From Cerina litoralis (GTDB lineage Bacteria; Bacteroidota; Bacteroidia; Flavobacteriales; Flavobacteriaceae): a stretch of DNA of 35,779 nt. Positions 8,858-15,871 of this stretch are shown in pieces. The number at the start of each line of letters is the position of its first letter. Within the stretch, counting starts at the first letter, position 1. The stretch spans positions 1-35,779 of the forward strand of contig JAIRBC010000036.1 in the NCBI GenBank assembly GCA_022008415.1, given 5' to 3'. Under the pieces are notes generated by a model, which saw only the letters and a list, made by a program, of their open reading frames with translations, did no database searches and was not told where the DNA came from. A program made the position numbers and the translations under genes.

Positions 8858-9226
8858 TTGGCATAATGAAAAAGGGAGCTAGCCGCTAAACTTACTCCCT
8901 TTCCGACGGTAATTTTTCAAAGCCGTACCTTAATGAGAGGTCGCACACTTTGATTTTCTCGTCTATGAGTGCTTTGAGCAATGTACAGATTTAATATCTG
9001 GGCCTATCTCCTTAGCACAGCAGTATTTTAAAAAAGGGGAATGGGTTTTGGAAGCCTATTCGGAAAATCATTTTAGCTACTCTTAAAAGTTTTGGAAGCT
9101 TTTAAGCCTGACCAAGCAAAATGAAAATCTTTTCCCTTGGATATTATAAAAGTGGCACTTCAAGCAATGTACAGTTCCGGCTCGTCAACCATGAATCTGG
9201 GCTTATCTTTATAGTGCCACCTTATT
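8858..9226. other. Non-coding stretch with inverted repeats
   Basis: No gene is supported. AAAGGGAG at 8871-8878 pairs with CTCCCTTT at 8895-8902. Farther on, GTGGCACT (about 9152-9159) and AGTGCCAC (about 9213-9220) form an inverted pair spanning ~70 bp. Two related fragments containing GCAATGTACAG followed by ATCTGGGC.TATCT occur near 8980-9015 and 9165-9215, suggesting duplication of a short unknown element. Confidence 0.3.
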
Positions 9227-9727
9227 TTATTCTAATACTACATCTTTATTCAAATCCATCCCAAAAGGAATATGATTGTTTTTTATTTCTTGATTATCCG
9301 TTAGCCATTTTTCATAACCCCAAACATTACCTTTAGGTAGATTGTTAACTTTAACCTTGACTAAACCATCAACCGTTTTATTTTTATATGCTGCGGATAT
9401 CGTCACGGAAACCTTTCTTTTTAATTTATCGATATTATATTCTGGGTAATATAAAGTTAGTGCTTCTGCTAATTCATGGTTATTCAAAAATCTCTTTTTT
9501 TGATCCAGCAAGAACAGTAATTTATCAATCCATTTTTTGTTAAATGGAAAATCATCAATAGGGACTTCGTTCATTTCGGAGATTGAGGATTCAAAAATAT
9601 AATCGGAATTCAAAATGTTTTCACTCTCCGAATATGCGTCAATCATAAGTTTTACAATAGTTAATTTTTTCTCTAATAGAGCTTTCTCATTTTTAAGATT
9701 CTGTAAAGAAATGTTTGACATAATCAT
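9227..9727 (-). CDS. Hypothetical protein with coiled coil and winged-helix-like region
   Basis: A 166-residue cytoplasmic protein that I do not recognise. Residues about 5-35 are heptad-like (LQNLKNEKALLEKKLTIVKL). Residues about 62-145 look like a winged helix: KKWIDKLLFLLDQ, FLNNHELAEALTLYYPEY, then a basic segment KLKRKVSVTISAAYKNK and a KVNNLPKGNVWGYEKW wing-like end. The pattern resembles DNA-binding accessory proteins of mobile elements, but that is inference. It stands alone, with its start about 50 bp from the tmRNA-like end at 9778. M3 (MSNISLQ) could be the true start. Confidence 0.6.
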   Translation of the reverse strand: MIMSNISLQNLKNEKALLEKKLTIVKLMIDAYSESENILNSDYIFESSISEMNEVPIDDFPFNKKWIDKLLFLLDQKKRFLNNHELAEALTLYYPEYNIDKLKRKVSVTISAAYKNKTVDGLVKVKVNNLPKGNVWGYEKWLTDNQEIKNNHIPFGMDLNKDVVLE

Positions 9728-9777
9728 AATATGTTACAAATATTTAAACGTTATTACTTATATTTGCATAACAAAAA

Positions 9778-9845
9778 TGGAGCTGGAGGGAATCAAACCC
9801 TCTTCTACTAGATAGGAAGCCAGCAAGAATCAATCTGACAGCCCC
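9778..9845 (-). ncRNA. tmRNA 3'-end-like / compact tRNA-like sequence, possible attachment site
   Basis: On the minus strand the 3' end is almost identical to bacterial tmRNA ends. A perfect 5-bp T-arm (GAGGG/CCCTC, 9798-9802 with 9786-9790) encloses a 7-base loop TTTGATT, followed by CAGCTCC and discriminator A. GGGGCTG at 9845-9839 pairs with it as a 7-bp acceptor stem with G3:U70, the alanine identity element used by tmRNA. Only ~36 bases lie between, with no room for the tag-peptide ORF. It is therefore either a relic left by an integrative element that targets the ssrA 3' end, or a deleted tmRNA copy. No integrase is in the window. Confidence 0.45.
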
Positions 9846-9874
9846 TTACTTTTTGTTAATACATTTTAAAAGTT

Positions 9875-9910
9875 ATAAGAAGCCCGATCCGCCAAGTTTG
9901 GGCTTCTTAT
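9875..9910 (+). terminator. Hairpin terminator
   Basis: ATAAGAAGCCC (9875-9885) pairs perfectly with GGGCTTCTTAT (9900-9910) around a 14-base loop, and a short T-run follows on the plus strand. No plus-strand gene lies immediately upstream, so it may be left from a lost gene. Confidence 0.55.
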
Positions 9911-10095
9911 TTTTCAAAGGTAAAAGATCCCAGATCAGAAAAATACTACAAAACAGACCAAGTTATCAGCACTTATTAACATTTTTCGCCCTACTTGTAA
10001 CTAATCTTGAGAATATATTACGTAACTAATTGATATACAGTTAGTCAGTTTTATGATTTAGTTTGGTTTACTGTGTTAGTAATGTAAATTTAATT

Positions 10096-10302
10096 TTAAT
10101 AGTGTTTCACCTTAAAAATCATATAACCTCCACATTTTAATGGGTTTTCGTCCTTTCTTACCAAAGTCCAATAACTAGGGAAATCTTCATCTTTTACAAA
10201 TTCAGTGATCTTTTTAAGATTGCCGAACGTACCTAAAGGCACCCCATCCTTTAAAAGGACAAAATACATTTTGTTTTTCTGTTGTTCTTTATATGTAACC
10301 AT
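10096..10302 (-). CDS. Small protein divergent from the IS1595 transposase
   Basis: About 68 residues if it starts at MVTYKEQQ (10302), or 57 residues if it starts at MYFVLLKDG (10269). A further in-frame ATG at 10317 lies upstream of the apparent promoter box and is unlikely. The protein looks compact, alpha/beta, with YFVLLKDGVPLGTFGNLKKITEFVKDEDF and a final GGYMIFKVKHY. I do not know its function. It shares a mirror-image promoter region with the transposase, so it may belong to the same mobile unit, for example as a regulator. Its stop codon begins inside the left copy of a 17-bp inverted repeat. Confidence 0.55.
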   Translation of the reverse strand: MVTYKEQQKNKMYFVLLKDGVPLGTFGNLKKITEFVKDEDFPSYWTLVRKDENPLKCGGYMIFKVKHY

Positions 10303-10306
10303 AAAA

Positions 10307-10370
10307 CAAATATACAACTTTATTCGAATATAATTGTATGTATCAATATATTCGAGTATATTTGTATATT
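10307..10370. promoter_or_regulatory. Divergent promoter with mirrored arms
   Basis: Two near-identical 24-bp arms (10309-10332 and 10347-10370) face each other. Each carries TATTCGA and a perfect TAnnTTTG box, TATATTTG: at 10357-10364 for the plus strand and at 10307-10314 for the minus strand. For the plus gene a TTG -33 element at 10334-10336 has the right 20-bp spacing, and the ATG follows at 10385. The symmetry suggests that one protein could bind and control both genes. Confidence 0.55.
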
Positions 10371-10384
10371 AAAATTAATCAACC

Positions 10385-10713
10385 ATGCAATTCAAGTCAC
10401 TTCCACAGCTTTTAGATTACTTCAAAGAAGAATCCACCGGAATAGCCTACTATGAAAATATCCGTTGGGGCAGTATTCCTGCCTGTCCTCATTGCGGTTC
10501 TGTAAACCCTTACAAGACCAATAGAGGGTGGAAATGTAGCGATAAGGATTGCCATAAGAAATTTACGGTAAGAGTAGGTAGTATTCGAAAACTCTAAAAT
10601 ACCTTTTCGTGTCTGGTTCGCTGCTATTTGGTTGGTTATGTACCGAACATAAAAAAGGAATCAGTTCCGTGCAATTGGGAATCGATTTGGGAATTACCCT
10701 AAAGACTGCTTGG
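10385..10713 (+). pseudogene. IS1595-family transposase, 5' part (frameshifted and interrupted)
   Basis: The first 66 or so residues are the N-terminal zinc-ribbon region of IS1595 transposases (PF12760): C34 and C37 in CPHC, then C51 and C56, with IRWGSIPACPHCGS. The frame is lost near 10580; the next frame continues the protein (FENSKIPFRVWFAAIWLV), and a second shift before about 10655 restores KKGISSVQLGIDLG. The protein then runs into the IS21 element after the codons for KTAW. The rest resumes at 13317. Two frameshifts plus the insertion make this copy inactive. Confidence 0.85.
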
Positions 10714-10880
10714 TGGATATACTGGAGCATGCTGACCCCCCTAAAGCCCAACTTATAGGCAACTGCCGTTCTGGCGGATGCTGACCACCCTTAGAAAAAG
10801 AAGATAGCTGAATTTTTAAATTATTCTGGAGCATGTTGACCCCTCTGGATAATTTATTCTGGAGCATGCTGACCCCCCTC
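10714..10880. repeat. IS21 left-end transposase-binding repeats
   Basis: Four copies of a motif like CTGGAGCATGCTGACCCC lie near 10722, 10771, 10825 and 10858; the second is the most diverged. The first is part of the terminal repeat. They match, in inverse orientation, the two right-end copies at 13257-13311. Confidence 0.8.
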
Positions 10881-10936
10881 TGGCTATTTTTTTTTGGTTT
10901 TGGTTTATTTGATGGATAACATCAAAAAGATAATTA

Positions 10937-12481
10937 ATGTCCGGAAAACCAAAACCAATGAGTCAAGTAAAACAGATACTTCGCCTGCATCATCAGGGAA
11001 AAGGAATCAAAACCATTGCCAGGACCCTATCGGTGAGCAAGAACACCGTGAAGGATTATATTCAAAAAGCTAGAGCGAGCAATCTCTTGATGGAAGTTCT
11101 GTTGGCTTTGGAAGACCCAGTACTGGAGGGGAGATTAAACCCCGGGAACCCTTCCTATAAGGACGAACGTTACGATCGGCTTAAACCACAATTGGATTAT
11201 TTTAGTAAGGAACTTAAGAAGACAGGTGTCAATCGTCAGGTGCTATGGGATGAATATAAAGCAGGCAGCCCAGATCCTTACAGCTACGCCCAGTTCTGTT
11301 ACCATATCCGTCAATATTTGCGCAGTGGCAAACCATCCATGGTATTGGAACATAGGCCGGGCGATAAACTGTACGTGGATTTTGCCGGTAAACTTTTATG
11401 TTATGTCGACAGGCAGACCGGAGAGGAGATCAAGGTCCAGGTCTTTGTGGCCTGCCTGCCGTATTCCGATTATTGCTTCGCTATGGCCGTACCCAGCCAA
11501 AAGACGGAAGATTTTATCTATGCCCTGGGCTGCTGTTTAAAGGATTTTGGTGGAGTGCCCCAGACCTTGGTGCCGGATAATCTTAAAGCTGCCGTGATCA
11601 AGGCGAATCCCTATGAACCGGATATTAATCGTGCACTGGAGGATCTTGCCAATCACTATGGGACTTCGGTGACCCCTGCTCGCCCCCGAAAACCTCAGGA
11701 CAAAAGCTTGGTAGAGAACCAGGTGAAGCTGATCTATAGCCGGGTATATGCCAAACTTCGCAAGCTTACCTTCTTTGATCTTCCCTCGATGAACCAGGCC
11801 ATTGCCCAGAAGGTCAAAGCGCATAACCAGACCCGGATGCAACAAAAAGAGTACTGCAGGGAGGAGAAATTCCTGGCCGATGAAAAGCACACCCTTCTGC
11901 CCTTACCGGCACAGCCCTTTGAGATCAAGTACTATAGAGAGCATAAGGTGGCCAAGAACAATCATATCTACCTGGGTATGGACAAGCATTATTACAGCGT
12001 ACCCTTCACCTATATCGGAACGAAGGTCAAGGTGATCTACACCCGGCCCCTGGTAAAGATATACCACAAGGCAGATCTTATCGCCACCCATCCCAGGAAT
12101 CCCCGTAAGGGAGGATATACCACCCGAAAGGAACATCTGTGTTCCCACCATCAGTATTACAAAGAGCGAAGCCCTACTTATTATATGCAGCGTGGCTATA
12201 ATCACTCAGAGACACTGTACGGGTTTATGGAGGCCCTGTTCAAACAGGATAAGTATCCCGAGCAGCTTTATAAAACTTGTGACGGTATCTTGAACCTGTC
12301 ACGGAAGGCGGATCCCGGATCCTTTATCAAAGCTTGCAATATTGCAATGGAACATCGGAATTATTCATACAAGTTCTTAAAACAGGTCCTTGAAAACCGG
12401 ATGACCGAATACCCGGAAGAACCTGTAGTCAGATCCCTGCCGGCCCATGGGAACATCCGTGGGGCATCATCCTATAAATAA
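10937..12481 (+). CDS. istA: IS21-family transposase IstA
   Basis: A 514-residue DDE transposase. An N-terminal helix-turn-helix (about 20-43, GIKTIARTLSVSKNTVKDYI) recognises the end repeats. The integrase-type catalytic core follows, with D148 in KLYVDFAGK, D214 in LVPDNLKAAV and E260 in KSLVENQVKL. The C-terminal region is the usual Mu-type beta domain (HIYLGMDKHYYSVPFTYIG). Length is normal. IstB lies 24 bp downstream; the two proteins together carry out transposition and target selection. The ATG is placed by the HTH position. Confidence 0.95.
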   Translation: MSGKPKPMSQVKQILRLHHQGKGIKTIARTLSVSKNTVKDYIQKARASNLLMEVLLALEDPVLEGRLNPGNPSYKDERYDRLKPQLDYFSKELKKTGVNRQVLWDEYKAGSPDPYSYAQFCYHIRQYLRSGKPSMVLEHRPGDKLYVDFAGKLLCYVDRQTGEEIKVQVFVACLPYSDYCFAMAVPSQKTEDFIYALGCCLKDFGGVPQTLVPDNLKAAVIKANPYEPDINRALEDLANHYGTSVTPARPRKPQDKSLVENQVKLIYSRVYAKLRKLTFFDLPSMNQAIAQKVKAHNQTRMQQKEYCREEKFLADEKHTLLPLPAQPFEIKYYREHKVAKNNHIYLGMDKHYYSVPFTYIGTKVKVIYTRPLVKIYHKADLIATHPRNPRKGGYTTRKEHLCSHHQYYKERSPTYYMQRGYNHSETLYGFMEALFKQDKYPEQLYKTCDGILNLSRKADPGSFIKACNIAMEHRNYSYKFLKQVLENRMTEYPEEPVVRSLPAHGNIRGASSYK

Positions 12482-12505
12482 GTAACCTTTTAAATAAATA
12501 CACAT

Positions 12506-13225
12506 ATGAGTACTATCGAAAATCAATTGTCACAGCTGCGGCTCAATGGCATGCACAGCAGTTGGAAGGCCATGGTAGAAACCCGGCAGCACCACGAACT
12601 CTCCTTTGGGGATGGCCTGGAAGTCCTGTTGCAGGCGGAAGCCGAAGACCGCACCCACCGCCGTTTTGAACGTCTGAAAAAAGGGGCACAGTTCAGGTAT
12701 CAGGCCAGTGTGGAAGAACTGAGCCTGGACTCCTCGAGAGGGATAAATAAGACCCAGATCACAGAACTTGTCAGTGGCTCCTATCTTGAAAAAGGAGAAT
12801 CGATCCTATTGACCGGAGCTACTGGTTGCGGGAAGAGCTTTCTGGCTTCGGCCTTGGGACACCAAGCTTGTAGTCAGGGACATAAAGTGCTGTACTACAA
12901 TACCCAAAAATTAATGATGAAAACCAAAATGACGCGTATTGACGGGAGCTTCCTGAAATTCTTTGATAAACTGGCAAAGGCGGACCTGTTGATCCTGGAC
13001 GACTTCGGACTGGCACATCTGGATAGAAAACAGCAAATGGACCTGATGGAGATCATTGAGGACCGCCATGGAAGATCATCTACCATTATTGCCAGTCAAC
13101 TACCCGTGGGAAGCTGGTATGACATAATAGGCGAAGCAAGCATTGCCGACGCAATTTTGGATAGGTTGGTCCACACTTCCCATAGGATAGAATTAAAGGG
13201 AGAAAGTCTAAGAAAAAAACTGTAA
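12506..13225 (+). CDS. istB: IS21-family helper ATPase IstB
   Basis: A 239-residue AAA+ ATPase that assists IstA in target choice and strand transfer. Walker A is GATGCGKS (104-111) and Walker B is LLILDDFG (161-168). A sensor-like IIASQLPVGSWYDIIGE and an arginine-containing RLVHTSHRIELKGES follow, typical of IstB/DnaC-like ATPases. The N-terminal ~95 residues form the helical IstB domain. It is complete and translated from the same transcript as istA. Confidence 0.95.
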   Translation: MSTIENQLSQLRLNGMHSSWKAMVETRQHHELSFGDGLEVLLQAEAEDRTHRRFERLKKGAQFRYQASVEELSLDSSRGINKTQITELVSGSYLEKGESILLTGATGCGKSFLASALGHQACSQGHKVLYYNTQKLMMKTKMTRIDGSFLKFFDKLAKADLLILDDFGLAHLDRKQQMDLMEIIEDRHGRSSTIIASQLPVGSWYDIIGEASIADAILDRLVHTSHRIELKGESLRKKL

Positions 13226-13256
13226 TATTGTCATGAAATTATCTTTTTGACCAAAA

Positions 13257-13311
13257 TCTACAGAGGGGTCAACATGGCCAGAATGGGGGGTCAACATCAC
13301 CAGAATATCCA
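13257..13311. repeat. IS21 right-end repeats
   Basis: Two inverse copies of the end motif, GAGGGGTCAACATGGCCAGA and GGGGGTCAACATCACCAGAA. The last runs into the terminal ATATCCA that mirrors the left end. Confidence 0.8.
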
Positions 13312-13316
13312 CTTGG

Positions 13317-13922
13317 TTCGTACTTCACAGAATTAGAGAAATGCTAAGGGAAAAAGCCCCGCAAATGTTGGGTAATGAAAAAATGGTAGAAACCGATGTC
13401 ACCACCTATGTAGGAGGCAAGGAAAAGAACAAGCACTTCAATAAAAGACGTCCGCTGGATGATAAATCGTTGACCAATGAAGGAAAGCCATACAAGGCAA
13501 AGAAAACCATCATTGGGATCATTGAGCGCAACGGTAAGGTAGCTTTAAAGTACGTATCGGGAGAAACCACCGAAAATATGGTAGAATTCGTTAAAACGCA
13601 TGTACCTCAAGATTCAACTATCTATTCAGATGAAGCCCCTGCATATAATCAGTTGAAAAAAACGTATAGGCATGACAACGTTAAGCACTCTTTAAGTATT
13701 TATGTCGAAGGGCAAGGGCAAGTACACACAAATACAATAGAAAGTTTTTGGAGCATTTTAAAGCGTGGTCTTTACGGTGTTTACCATCAAGTTTCAGAAA
13801 AGCACGTTAGCCGTTATTTGGATGAATATGCTAATCGTAGTTGACTTCCAATGAAAGGTTTGAGCAGTTCTTAGAAGGTAGTGAGAGCGTGTTGAGTTAC
13901 AAATCTCTAACGGAGATTAATT
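13317..13922 (+). pseudogene. IS1595-family transposase, 3' part
   Basis: Continues the split transposase directly after the IS21 target duplication (FVLHRIREML...). It contains most of the DDE domain of the ISXO2/IS1595 type (PF12762): D in VETDVTTYVGGKEKNKHF, second D in IYSDEAPAYN, and the final acidic residue in NTIESFWSILKRGLYG. The main frame stops at 13842-13844 after YANRS. One base missing there would join it to NERFEQFLEGSESVLSYKSL and a stop at 13920-13922, so a third frameshift is present. The end overlaps the stop of the convergent GNAT gene. Confidence 0.85.
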
Positions 13923-14525
13923 AGTTAACAGGATTAGATCAAAGAACAGCATTCTAGTTTTTAGTTCGGTTTCGAGGTCTAATCCTGTAAACTCTTTTTC
14001 TTGTTCTTCGGTAGAAAATAGAGGGGAAAAATCGTTTCTTGTGTAATATCTTAAGGCGCGATGTTCATTATAAGAATCTACTACAACAAATCGGCATCCT
14101 GTCTTATTGTTTTCATTAATGAACCAGGATTTTATAAAGTCCATTAATTGATCTCCAGTAGATTTTTCCTCCCCTTCAAGCATTCTAAATTTTTTATTTA
14201 CCCCTAATCTTCCAATTAAAACAGCTGGATAGCTTTTTAACCTTTTTTCTCTCGGAATATCCTTAGAAACCTTTTTTCCTCTTGAATTAGGTAGTAATTT
14301 GGTCTTTATACTATCGTTTGACACAGTGAAAGCGCATACAATCTGCCTGGGATCTTCATCTAAAACGAAGCAATAAGACTTCCCTAACAACTCGTTAGAC
14401 CATTTAATCGAGTCATTTACAAAAAAATCATTTAAATCATTGTGATCGCAATCAAAAGAATTGCAATTTTGTAGTGTAGTTACATTTAAAGGGGCAAAGG
14501 TGCAGTTGTTTAGTAAAAACCCCAA
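13917..14525 (-). CDS. GNAT-family N-acetyltransferase (possible toxin-like passenger)
   Basis: A 202-residue protein similar to GNAT acetyltransferases of Bacteroidota. FDCDHNDLNDFF opens the domain, SYCFVLDEDPRQIVCAFTVSND is the central sheet, YPAVLIGRLGVNKKF leads to the acetyl-CoA loop, and CRFVVVDSYNEHRALRYYTRNDF is the typical final motif. The loop reads FRMLEGEEKSTGDQL instead of the usual R/QGxGxG pattern, so acetyl-CoA binding may be altered. The start is TTG at 14525 and uncertain. It lies 4 bp after a 51-residue ORF on the same strand, an arrangement like GNAT toxin-antitoxin pairs. Its tail overlaps the IS1595 transposase gene, suggesting it travels with that element. Confidence 0.8.
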   Translation of the reverse strand: MGFLLNNCTFAPLNVTTLQNCNSFDCDHNDLNDFFVNDSIKWSNELLGKSYCFVLDEDPRQIVCAFTVSNDSIKTKLLPNSRGKKVSKDIPREKRLKSYPAVLIGRLGVNKKFRMLEGEEKSTGDQLMDFIKSWFINENNKTGCRFVVVDSYNEHRALRYYTRNDFSPLFSTEEQEKEFTGLDLETELKTRMLFFDLILLTN

Positions 14526-14529
14526 TTGT

Positions 14530-14685
14530 TTATATCTTGGCTTTTGCTAAAATTTTATCCGCTATGCGTTTTTGCTTAGAAAAATCAATAGTAGATTTAT
14601 TAGAGAAGTTCGCCTCAATCTTTTTCTCAAAGTCAGAAGCGGCTCTCTTAGATAATACTGGTATAGATTTAATAGCGTAGGCCAT
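14530..14685 (-). CDS. 51-residue protein upstream of the GNAT gene (antitoxin-like position)
   Basis: Begins MAYAIKSIPVLSKRAASDF and ends ADKILAKAKI. It is a basic, helical small protein with no membrane segment. It is translationally close to the GNAT gene (4-bp gap), so the two are probably co-transcribed. GNAT toxins usually have a small DNA-binding antitoxin gene just upstream; this protein lacks an obvious ribbon-helix-helix, so that role is inference from position and size. Confidence 0.55.
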   Translation of the reverse strand: MAYAIKSIPVLSKRAASDFEKKIEANFSNKSTIDFSKQKRIADKILAKAKI

Positions 14686-14883
14686 ACGATTTATTTTTAT
14701 AACAAAAAAACAAACTTATCAACAGTCTATTTGTGTGCAAAAATATAACAATAACAACAACTGATCTCATTATTTATTCTTAAATGTATCATAATTTATA
14801 TTCAATACAAATAGTAGTTTTAATAGAAAAAAGTTATACTTGAATAAAGAACGAGGTATATGCATTTATATTTTAGATTAAAT

Positions 14884-14900
14884 AAATTAAATTTACATTA
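14884..14900. repeat. Right copy of 17-bp inverted repeat
   Basis: Exact reverse complement of 10080-10096. It contains the self-complementary TAAATTTA. It may be the right end of the IS1595 element or a chance AT-rich match. Confidence 0.4.
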
Positions 14901-15028
14901 TGTCAAAAGAAAAATCAAAACTCAAAAAGGAACGCTCCAACAAATACGACGAAAAACTAAAGATTAACACATCTTTGGACGACGTATTGAAAGTGTCCGT
15001 TCCCAAACCTAAGAAAAAGGGCGAATAG
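14900..15028 (+). CDS. Small conserved-looking basic protein (42 residues)
   Basis: Begins MSKEKSKLKKERSNKYDEKL, followed by INTSLDDVLKVSVPKPKKKGE. Short lysine-rich proteins with a KYDEKL core and a following DxV/DIM segment recur in Bacteroidota genomes as I recall; their function is unknown. The ATG overlaps the end of the 17-bp repeat, so the promoter would lie in the AT-rich stretch 14700-14880. If the repeat is an element end, this gene marks the chromosomal side. Confidence 0.5.
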   Translation: MSKEKSKLKKERSNKYDEKLKINTSLDDVLKVSVPKPKKKGE

Positions 15029-15198
15029 TTTCCAATGTTAGAAGAATTGGAAATGGGTTCGTAACGTTCTTTGATCATCGATACCGTACTTTGAAAACTT
15101 TCGGCAGGATGCCTACGCTCTGTACTACTCAATTAGGAGGGTATAACCGTAGAGTACGGGTTTGAACTTAAAAAAAATGCACGATTCAAGTGCCTTAA

Positions 15199-15384
15199 AA
15201 TCATATATTTTCTTGTCCCACTTTGTATATAGATGCCAATGCATCGAAGGTCAGGTGCTCTCTCTATAAGCCCGTTCCCATCAATCTGGAGCTTATTGGC
15301 CTTGGCCCTAAACTCAACCTGAATAATTTATTTTTCCTATACGATAAACTCAACTTCAAAAACAAATTCGGTCACTATGATTGA
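15199..15384 (+). pseudogene. C-terminal remnant of an unknown protein
   Basis: A 61-codon open stretch without a start, ending in TGA. The translation is clearly protein-like in codon use, with YKPVPINLELIGLGPKLN followed by LFFLYDKLNFKNKFGHYD. I do not recognise it. A stop at 15196-15198 cuts it off from anything upstream. The complementary strand is also open nearby, but its codon use is less convincing. Confidence 0.35.
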
Positions 15385-15444
15385 AATCATAATTTGTAGG
15401 ATTTTTTTGCCTTAGTTTAGTACTGTTATTAATAAAGCCAAGCC

Positions 15445-15549
15445 ATGGCAAACATTAAAAATAACGAACCTGATGTCGCCATATATTGGAGCAATAGTAA
15501 ATTAATCGATCACAGAAAAAAGCTATCAATTTGTCAAAGAGCAACTTAA
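15445..15549 (+). CDS. Short ORF of uncertain reality (34 residues)
   Basis: Begins MANIKNNEPDVAIYWSNSKL. It could be the start of a truncated gene. There is no further continuation in any frame, so it is weakly supported. Confidence 0.2.
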   Translation: MANIKNNEPDVAIYWSNSKLIDHRKKLSICQRAT

Positions 15550-15871
15550 CCTACTTAATGCAATCAAATATGAATTCAACTAGTGATTTACCTAGCATAT
15601 ATTTTAAAAATAGGTTTATAAACAGGTGTAAATACATCAAAGGCATTAGATTTTCGATTTAATAAATAAACTTGAAAATTCTGTACACCACACTTTTTAA
15701 TGTATTCACAACATTAATAGACGTTTTTTGAAAATTTCACTGAGTATTCTTGCAGATTATAAATGTAAGAATTACCATTGTAGGAAATATCTTTAATGGA
15801 ATATTCTTCTTTTTTAACGGAATATTGATTCTCAAGTAATATTGATATAGGTTTTTAAATATGTAATAGCT
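15550..15871. other. AT-rich upstream region of the LRR gene
   Basis: No gene is visible. The imperfect direct repeat TGGAATATTCTT / CGGAATATTGATTCT (about 15797-15838) precedes the LRR gene and could be a binding site. No TAnnTTTG box is evident. Confidence 0.25.

Larger units (their letters stand above)
10714..13311 (+). mobile_element. Complete IS21-family insertion sequence
   Basis: A 2598-bp element starting TGGATAT and ending ATATCCA, fitting the TG...CA ends of IS21. It is flanked by the 5-bp duplication CTTGG (10709-10713 and 13312-13316). It carries istA and istB in the usual order. Multiple copies of a ~20-bp repeat sit at both ends, as known for IS21 transposase binding sites. Both genes are intact, so it is probably the youngest element in this nest. 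Confidence 0.93.
10080..14900 (+). mobile_element. Candidate IS1595-family element with passenger genes (IS21-interrupted)
   Basis: The 17-bp sequence TAATGTAAATTTAATTT (10080-10096) occurs as an exact inverted copy at 14884-14900. Between them lie a small minus-strand gene, the IS1595 transposase (split by IS21), a GNAT gene and a 51-residue ORF. Transposase and GNAT genes overlap tail to tail by a few bases, and the small gene and transposase share a mirrored promoter, as expected for one compact unit of about 2.2 kb without IS21. IS1595 elements with passenger genes are established. No direct repeat lies outside the 17-bp copies; the palindromic TAAATTTA within them could instead be an 8-bp duplication. 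Boundaries are therefore tentative. Confidence 0.4.

Noticed and set aside
9778-9845. Ordinary tRNA-Ala gene
   Set aside because: No canonical D-arm or anticodon arm can be formed in the ~36 bases between acceptor and T-arm.
14893-15132. 79-residue minus-strand ORF
   Set aside because: It overlaps the small 42-residue plus-strand gene, which has better composition; the remainder reads as non-coding.
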